Shown one piece after another: positions 56,700 to 64,000 of a stretch of 64,000 nt of DNA. The stretch is from Limnoperna fortunei (Eukaryota > Mollusca > Bivalvia > Mytilida > Modiolidae). The notes under the pieces were generated by a model. The model searched no databases and was not told the origin of the DNA. It was given only the letters and a program-made list of their open reading frames with translations. Each line of letters begins with the position of its first letter. Within the stretch, counting starts at the first letter, position 1. A program made the position numbers and the translations under genes. The DNA is taken from contig OX104120.1 in assembly GCA_944474755.1 (NCBI GenBank), positions 26,398,863 to 26,462,862 of the forward strand, in the 5' to 3' direction.

Positions 56700-57265
56700 G
56701 CGATCACTGATACCCCCGCTAAATTTTGTAGACTTTTTTTGTAAAAATTAATACTACTTTTGTGACTTTTACCCACCTGATCTGTATCCTAAAGTTTCAT
56801 TGAAATCAAATGCATACATTTTGAGTTATAACTGGATACAACTTTTTTGTACAAATTGTAAACATTTTTTGGCAACTATGACCTTGAAATTTCACGGATT
56901 TACCCAAACCTGATAGTCGTTGGATCCACTTAATATGAAACTATATGACCAAGTTTCATTTAAATTAAATGCAAACTTTTTGAGTTATTGTCCGGAAGTT
57001 TTACGTCTTTTTTTTTGTTAAAAATGTCTAACATGTTTTGGCAAATGTGACCTTGAAATGTAAAATTCGATAGGCTACGTACCCACCTAATATGAAACTG
57101 TATCCCAAAGTTTCATTAAATCAAATGCAAACTTTTTGAGTTGTTGACCGCAAAGTTTTTTTTGTGTAAAACTTTGTAACGTTTTTTGTCGATTTTGACC
57201 TTGACCTTTGACAGACGAACTGACCACTACATACTCCCGACACTCGTGGGGTATAAAAAACCTGA
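56700..57265. repeat. Diverged tandem repeat, period about 157 bp, three units
   Basis: AAATGCATACATTTTGAGTT (about 56808), AAATGCAAACTTTTTGAGTT (about 56967) and the same word near 57123 recur at 156-159 bp. Each is preceded by ACCCACCT..TATGAAACT and AAGTTTCATT, and followed by TTTTTTTGT and ACCTTGA words. The block closes with a GACAGACGAACTGACCACT segment and CGTGGGGTATAAAAA. Confidence 0.75.
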
Positions 57266-57719
57266 TTCAATAAAAAGGGTCCAAAAGGGAAAGATAGAAA
57301 TCTGAATTATATGCGTATGTGATATCTTTTACATCGGTACATCACAATTTAAATCTAGTTTTATGTTCCCAAAAAATGGAAAAAATATCTAAAGCAGATA
57401 TTCGTTTGGCAATTCTTATAACTATCTAATGGTGGAATGCCTAAAATTGAAGTCGAATAAAACAAAACTTTCAAACTAATAGTGTTCCCTATATTTGAAC
57501 ACGCTGTAGGTATACAAGCCTGGTCAGCTCCTAATCGGAATTAAATCTCCAAATACGGACAGGTAGTTCATTGCACAAGATAAGTAATATAAATCATACA
57601 AGAGTGTTGGTTTGCAATAGGACTTAAATTTTAAGGTGTTTCTATTACAGGAAGAAGGCATTAGCAGGAATGTGCATATTTAAACAAAATTTGGTGTTAA
57701 AACCACTTAAACATCTTAA

Positions 57720-58156
57720 TTACACGGGGGGGGGGGGGGGTAACTTGGTATATATTGGGTAATACGGATGTGCGGCCCGAATAGGTCACTTTTTTACCTC
57801 TCCAAAATATATGAATAGGTAGCTTTTTTCATTGAAAAATATATCATTGCGTATAGTTGTAAATTATCTAAATATATCCATGCCTCAATTCTTATCTTAA
57901 GGATGCTAAGCCTATGCTTTAAACAAAGTGTTCCATTAACATCTCTTTATCATTTTGGTAGTGAATGGACTATTTTGCCAATGGGGATGTGCTGTAATAA
58001 AATATATGAATAGGTCTGATTTAATCATTCAATATATGATTAGGTCCCGTTTTATAACGTCGGAAATATATGAATAGGGTGGGTTTTCAAATCTCCGTCC
58101 GCAGACTTGTACCTAAAAGTAACCTCAGTTACCCCCCCCCCCCCCCTTCCCCGTGC
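57720..58156. mobile_element. TTAA-flanked element with poly-G/poly-C inverted ends
   Basis: The left end TTACACGGGG..GGTAACT and the right end AGTTACC..CCCCGTGC form inverted repeats. Each end is flanked by TTAA (57716-57719 and 58157-58160), the target site of piggyBac-like transposons. The interior has repeated ATATATGAATAGGT words and no transposase frame. Likely a MITE; the homopolymer lengths (about 15) are uncertain in any assembly. Confidence 0.6.
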
Positions 58157-58160
58157 TTAA

Positions 58161-59240
58161 TTATTGGGCCTTCCAATATTTTTCGTTCTGTTGTCACCGA
58201 GTTTTATTTATAGCACAAAATGATGTGAATTTTATAATGTTTGCTATCGTTAACGACAGTACAATGCCTACAGTGTTGACAAGAGTTACATACAAAACAT
58301 TATCCCTTTTATCGCTCAGATATTTCTAAGAAGCGCCAAGCAATATGCCCTCATCCATAATCAGTTATTAAATTAAATGGACACAGACAGGATCTTTTTC
58401 ACTGGGAAATACATGCACCCTAACCATAAAACGAAAAACCGTCACCTCTCTGATAATTTAATTTATTAAACTTACTGAAAGCTTCTTCAAGTTAATTTTG
58501 AATGTAAACAAAACACAAATTGATAAATCCTTCAACTTTGTCCACGTATAAAATTTTAGTGATTATTTCACCTGTAGATCTTAATAACTCTCTACTGCTA
58601 TTTCGATCAATATTCCATATCATGTGACCCATTGAGCAGGCGACATATGTTAAAAATTTCGTGTGACGTATAATTCTTATTCATGACCTGACGTAAGTTG
58701 TATCAAGAAATGTTTTGAACACAGTATATACTTAATTTTTCTTATTTTACCATTTTTACGTAGGCGACTTACTAGGAAACATGCTATTTATTGGTCGTCG
58801 CCGTGTATACAAAGTCAGATTAGATGCATTATACGCTTGCAGAAAGGGGCAACATCTTGGAATAAGTTACAAATGATAGATTGTATTATACTGAAGCTTA
58901 AAGCGAACTAAAAATGTATAGCACACAATAACTAAAATATTCTTAACAAATATGTGTTATTACCAATGAATAAATAGCAATTCTTTGTACTTTTGACCTT
59001 TTCTGCTGTTTATGTGTATTGGAAAATGTGGCAGCAACTAGAAGTAATGTGCAATAATTAAATACTTTGTAGGGTCTATAGATTGGAATGAGCTGTTATA
59101 GCCACTCTGTACTTTGACTTGACTTGGACGGACTCTATACTTTAATCGAGTTGATTTAATTTAACTGTGTGCTACTTAAAATTAAAGCTTTTCAATCTCA
59201 TTTGTCGATTATAAGTAAGGTAATAATAAGGTAATCTGAA
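58161..59240. other. Noncoding DNA
   Basis: No open frame, repeat or splice pattern was recognised. A (GATT)n run at about 59243-59263 marks the start of the next repeat block. Confidence 0.35.
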
Positions 59241-59321
59241 CATGATTGATTGATTGATTGATTGACAAGAACAAGACAACGAGCAGTAAGTGAAATAACA
59301 AATGCCTTTGAATGCCACTAG

Positions 59322-60098
59322 AAAGAGAAATAACAAGAAAACCGACGAACAACAACAGCCATGCAGAAGACAAGGTACAGTTACAAATCCGGATCTAGAC
59401 ACGTAATACGAAAAACTAAAATCAAAGAAATCGAGAAACCCGAATTTAATAAACAAAAAACATGGGTGCAGTCGGGTCTCAGGACGAAAAAGCAAGGCCT
59501 GCCTCTAAATAGACCCGTCGAGTTACTCATTGGCATGTCTAGGAAAACGTAAAATTTAGGAATAGGATAGAGTACCTCTGTCTCAAAGAAAATGTCCGAT
59601 CGTATTTAAGAGATGGATTTCCCATAACGATGAATTAAGTCACGCTGAAAGGAAACATCCTAGGAACAACTAACCCTTGTTTGAGTAGTTTAGTAGTCAA
59701 GGGAAGTAAGCAGTATAGAAAATCTGAATACCAATCGCATAACGTACAAGTTGTGAAATGTACATACCATGCGTCGGAGCTGCTGGAATGTTGCTATCGA
59801 TAAACGGAAATTTAACAATTGAACAGATAAAGTCATCACGTTTGTCGCAGAGGCTTTTTTGTAGTTTTGCCCGAAATGTATTTCTAGAAAAAGTCTAAGT
59901 AAAGGACGATCTGAGTCTATTATTGGTGTCTTTAATTTCAAGCTCTCTAGGATAGATGTAGTGCAAATAATCACCGAAATTAGCATTGTTCGTAGAAAAA
60001 AGCATAAAAAATATAGCTGAATGTGAAATTAAAGGTTTTGGCCAGCGGCATTGCTTCTTCAGCAGGCTATCTAGAAACGCAGCCTCATAAGAGTACAA
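59322..60098 (+). mobile_element. Interspersed repeat family A, copy 2
   Basis: Homologous to 23838-24850 in the same orientation, without the nested SINE. Shared segments include AATAACAAGAAAACCGAC, GCTGGAATGTTGCTATCGAT, AAGTCATCACG, CTGAATGTGAAATTAAAG and CCTCATAAGAGTA. Small frames on both strands are by-products. Confidence 0.65.
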
Positions 60099-60462
60099 TT
60101 TTAAGACCTGATTGTCTTGTGAATGTTTAATGGTATATCTGTTGTACTATATTATTTTAAAATTGTGCTAGGCTATTTTAGATTATGAAAAATTAGACAA
60201 TACTGAAATGATCGGAAACCGTGTGTTTTAAGCCCTTGTTCGGTATAATTAGCAATGATGAGAACATTATATTTACATTTAAACAAGAATTTTAAACCTT
60301 TGATATAACAAGTTAATCCACACTAAACATTCTATAATTACCTTACTTGTATATTATTTATGAGACGTATAGATACGAATGTAGCATGTGGCCTGTAGAT
60401 TTACGTTACAGTACCAATATCCAAAGAAAAGCAATAAGTATGTTAATAACTACAAGAAAGTC

Positions 60463-63400
60463 CCTGTTATTGATAAGTTATTGTGGGACAAGGTGGCAGA
60501 AAGGTTTGTTATTGATAAGTTATTGTGGGACAAGGTGGCAGAAAGGTTTGTTATTGATAAGTTATTGTGGGACAAGGTGGCAGAAAGGTTTGTTATTGAT
60601 AAGTTATTGTGGGACAAGGTGGCAGAAAGGTTTGTTATTGATAAGTTATTGTGGGACAAGGTGGCAGAAAGGTTTGTTATTGATAAGTAATTGTGGGACA
60701 AGGTGGCAGAAAGGTTTGTTATTGATAAGTTATTGTGGGACAAGGTGGCAGAAAGGTTTGTTATTGATAAGTAATTGTGGGACAAGGTGGCAGAAAGGTT
60801 TGTTATTGATAAGTAATTGTGGGACAAGGTGGCAGAAAGGTTTGTTATTGATAAGTAATTGTGGGACAAGGTGGCAGAAAGGTTTGTTATTGATAAGTTA
60901 TTGTGGGACAAGGTGGCAGAAAGGTTTGTTATTGATAAGTAATTGTGGGACAAGGTGGCAGAAAGGTTTGTTATTGATAAGTAATTGTGGGACAAGGTGG
61001 CAGAAAGGTTTGTTATTGATAAGTTATTGTGGGACAAGGTGGCAGAAAGGTTTGTTATTGATAAGTAATTGTGGGACAAGGTGGCAGAAAGGTTTGTTAT
61101 TGATAAGTTATTGTGGGACAAGGTGGCAGAAAGGTTTGTTATTGATAAGTTATTGTGGGACAAGGTGGCAGAAAGGTTTGTTATTGATAAGTAATTGTGG
61201 GACAAGGTGGCAGAAAGGTTTGTTATTGATAAGTTATTGTGGGACAAGGTGGCAGAAAGGTTTGTTATTGATAAGTTATTGTGGGACAAGGTGGCAGAAA
61301 GGTTTGTTATTGATAAGTTATTGTGGGACAAGGTGGCAGAAAGGTTTGTTATTGATAAGTTATTGTGGGACAAGGTGGCAGAAAGGTTTGTTATTGATAA
61401 GTAATTGTGGGACAAGGTGGCAGAAAGGTTTGTTATTGATAAGTTATTGTGGGACAAGGTGGCAGAAAGGTTTGTTATTGATAAGTAATTGTGGGACAAG
61501 GTGGCAGAAAGGTTTGTTATTGATAAGTTATTGTGGGACAAGGTGGCAGAAAGGTTTGTTATTGATAAGTTATTGTGGGACAAGGTGGCAGAAAGGTTTG
61601 TTATTGATAAGTAATTGTGGGACAAGGTGGCAGAAAGGTTTGTTATTGATAAGTTATTGTGGGACAAGGTGGCAGAAAGGTTTGTTATTGATAAGTTATT
61701 GTGGGACAAGGTGGCAGAAAGGTTTGTTATTGATAAGTAATTGTGGGACAAGGTGGCAGAAAGGTTTGTTATTGATAAGTTATTGTGGGACAAGGTGGCA
61801 GAAAGGTTTGTTATTGATAAGTAATTGTGGGACAAGGTGGCAGAAAGGTTTGTTATTGATAAGTTATTGTGGGACAAGGTGGCAGAAAGGTTTGTTATTG
61901 ATAAGTAATTGTGGGACAAGGTGGCAGAAAGGTTTGTTATTGATAAGTAATTGTGGGACAAGGTGGCAGAAAGGTTTGTTATTGATAAGTATTGTGGGAC
62001 AAGGTGGCAGAAAGGTTTGTTATTGATAAGTTATTGTGGGACAAGGTGGCAGAAAGGTTTGTTATTGATAAGTAATTGTGGGGACAAGGTGGCAGAAAGG
62101 TTTGTTATTGATAAGTAATTGTGGGACAAGGTGGCAGGAAAGGTTTGTTATTGATAAGTAATTGTGGGACAAGGTGGCAGAAAGGTTTGTTTATTGATAA
62201 GTTATTGTGGGACAAGGTGGCAGAAAGGTTTGTTATTGATAAGTAATTGTGGGACAAGGTGGCAGAAAGGTTTGTTATTGATAAGTATTGTGGACAAGGT
62301 GGCAGAAAGGTTTGTTATTGATAAGTTATTGTGGGACAAGGTGGCAGAAAGGTTTGTTATTGATAAGTAATTGTGGGACAAGGTGGCAGAAAGGTTTGTT
62401 ATTGATAAGTAATTGTGGGACAAGGTGGCAGAAAAGGTTTGTATTGATAATTAATTGTGGGACAAGGTGGCAGAAAGGTTTGTTATTGATAAGTTATTGT
62501 GGGACAAGGTGGCAGAAAGGTTTGTTATTGATAAGTAATTGTGGGACAAGGTGGCAGAAAGGTTTGTTATTGATAAGTTATTGTGGGACAAGGTGGCAGA
62601 AAGGTTTGTTATTGATAAGTAATTGTGGGACAAGGTGGCAGAAAGGTTTGTTATTGATAAGTTATTGTGGGGACAAGGTGGCAGAAAGGTTTGTTATTGA
62701 TAAGTAATTGTGGGACAAGGTGGCAGAAAGGTTTGTTATTGATAAGTAATTGTGGGACAAGGTGGCAGAAAGGTTTGTTATTGATAAGTAATTGTGGGAC
62801 AAGGTGGCAGAAAGGTTTGTTATTGATAAGTTATTGTGGGACAAGGTGGCAGAAAGGTTTGTTATTGATAAGTTATTGTGGACAAGGTGGCAGAAAGGTT
62901 TGTTATTGATAAGTTATTGTGGGACAAGGTGGCAGAAAGGTTTGTTATTGATAAGTAATTGTGGGACAAGGTGGCAGAAAGGGTTTGTTATTGATAAGTA
63001 GATTGTGGGACAAGGTGGCAGAAAGGTTTGTTATTGATAAGTTATTGTGGGACAAGGTGGCAGAAAGGTTTGTTATTGATAAGTTATTGTGGGACAAGAG
63101 GGTGGCAGAAAAGGTTTGTGTATTGATAAGTTAATTGTGGGACAAGGTGGCAGAAAGGTTTGTTATTGATAAGTTATTGTGGGACAAGGTGGCAGAAAGG
63201 TTTGTTATTGATAAGTTAATTGTGTGGACAAGGTGGCAGAAAGGTTTGTTATTGATAAGTAATTGTGGGACAAGGTGGCAGAAAGGTTTGTTATTGATAA
63301 GTTATTGTGGGACAAGGTGGCAGAAAGGTTTGTTATTGATAAGTTATTGTGGGACAAGGTGGCAGAAAGGTTTGTTATTGGATAAGTTATTGTGGGACAA

Positions 63401-64000
63401 GGTGGCATGAAAGGTTTGTTATTGATAAGTTATTGTGGGACAAGGTGGCAGAAAGGTTTGTTATTGAGTAAGTTAATTGTGGGACAAGGTGGCAGAAAGG
63501 TTTGTTATTGATAAGTTATTGTGGGACAAGGTGGCAGAAAGGTTTGTTATTGATAAGTTATTGTGGGACAAGGTGGCAGAAGGTTTGTTATTGATAAGTT
63601 ATTGTGGGACAAGTGTGGCAGAAAGGTTTGTTATTGATAAGTTATTGTGGGACAAGGTGGCAGAAAGGTTTGTTATTGATAAGTTATTGTGGGACAAGGT
63701 GGCAGAAAGGTTTGTTATTGATAAGTTATTGTGGGACAAGGTGGCAGAAAGGTTTGTTATTGATAAGTTATTGTGGGACAAGGTGGCAGAAAGGTTTGTT
63801 TATTGATAAGTTATTGTGGGACAAGGTGGCAGAAAGGTTTGTTATTGATAAGTTATTGTGGGACAAGGTGGCAGAAAGGTTTGTTATTGATAAGTTATTG
63901 TGGGACAAGGTGGCAGAAAGGTTTGTTATTGATAAGTTAATTGTGGGGAACAAGGTGGCAGAAAGGTTTGTTATTGATAAGTTATTGTGGGGACAAGGTG
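60463..64000. repeat. 42-bp satellite array, more than 80 copies, runs off the window
   Basis: Head-to-tail units of 42 bp with the core GTGGGACAAGGTGGCAGAAA and TTTGTTATTGATAAGT. About 36 copies up to 61980 keep exact length. They vary almost only at one site, AAGTTATTG versus AAGTAATTG (21 T, 15 A by my count). From about 61987 single-base gains and losses become frequent; near the end the T form dominates. Since 42 is a multiple of three, long frames arise on both strands: 559 codons on + (60347-62026, GLLLISYCGTRWQK) and 503 on - (NLSATLSHNYLSIT). A third frame (LLWDKVAERFVIDK) is stopped by each A variant. None has other coding evidence, so I treat it as satellite DNA. Confidence 0.95.

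Noticed and set aside
60450..61961. 503-codon - strand open frame
   Set aside because: Same satellite; the frame persists only because the unit is a multiple of three.
60347..62026. 559-codon + strand open frame
   Set aside because: Made of the 42-bp satellite; the antisense strand is equally open and there is no start context, domain or codon signature.
1..64000. tRNA, rRNA, CRISPR arrays, operons and bacterial-type systems
   Set aside because: None seen; split genes, LINEs and SINEs mark the window as animal nuclear DNA. The only tRNA-like signal is in the SINE at 24.5 kb.

Overview
The window is animal nuclear DNA: AT-rich, with genes split into many short GT-AG exons, long introns, and a dense load of non-LTR retrotransposons, SINEs, foldback elements and minisatellites. 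The two recognisable genes and the repeats (for example the motif near 21.69 kb, which I remember as very common in Mytilus sequences) point to a bivalve mollusc, probably a mytilid mussel. That assignment rests on recognition, not on a search.

Two host genes lie tail to tail. On the + strand, 4.67-11.18 kb holds the last 12 exons (585 codons) of an RFX6-type transcription factor; its N-terminal half with the DNA-binding domain lies upstream of the window or was not recognised. On the - strand, 50.66 down to 19.64 kb holds a complete RASEF (Rab45)-type gene: two EF-hands, a long coiled coil, a low-complexity linker and a C-terminal Rab GTPase. Seventeen exons join in frame into 740 residues. 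A second EF-hand first exon at 43.3-43.6 kb has the same splice phase and suggests an alternative promoter.

The RASEF introns are full of mobile DNA. A nearly complete two-ORF LINE (about 29.6-35.0 kb, + strand, antisense to the gene) carries an unusual 615-bp in-frame insertion. It combines a direct repeat of the LINE itself with an apparently exact copy of 380 bp from the neighbouring RASEF exon and intron. Other introns hold a TA-flanked pogo-like non-autonomous transposon (20.8-21.7 kb), an interspersed repeat with a nested tRNA-derived SINE (23.8-24.9 kb), about 300-bp tandem repeats (24.9-25.9 kb), a truncated LINE (42.3-43.2 kb), a perfect-stem hairpin (41.8 kb), a 33-bp GC-rich minisatellite (45.8-46.4 kb) and two possible exons of an unrecognised + strand gene (39.9-40.4 kb).

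From 50.7 kb to the end no convincing gene is visible. The region holds one possible + strand first exon (53.9 kb), a degenerate minisatellite split by a SINE (54.1-55.0 kb), a foldback element (55.3 kb), about 157-bp tandem repeats (56.7-57.3 kb), a TTAA-flanked element with poly-G inverted ends (57.7-58.2 kb), a second copy of the 23.8-kb repeat (59.3-60.1 kb), and a 42-bp satellite that fills 60.46 kb to the window edge with more than 80 copies.

There is no prokaryotic-type system, CRISPR array or operon here. The most unusual structures are the composite insertion inside the LINE and the alternative EF-hand first exons of the RASEF gene.
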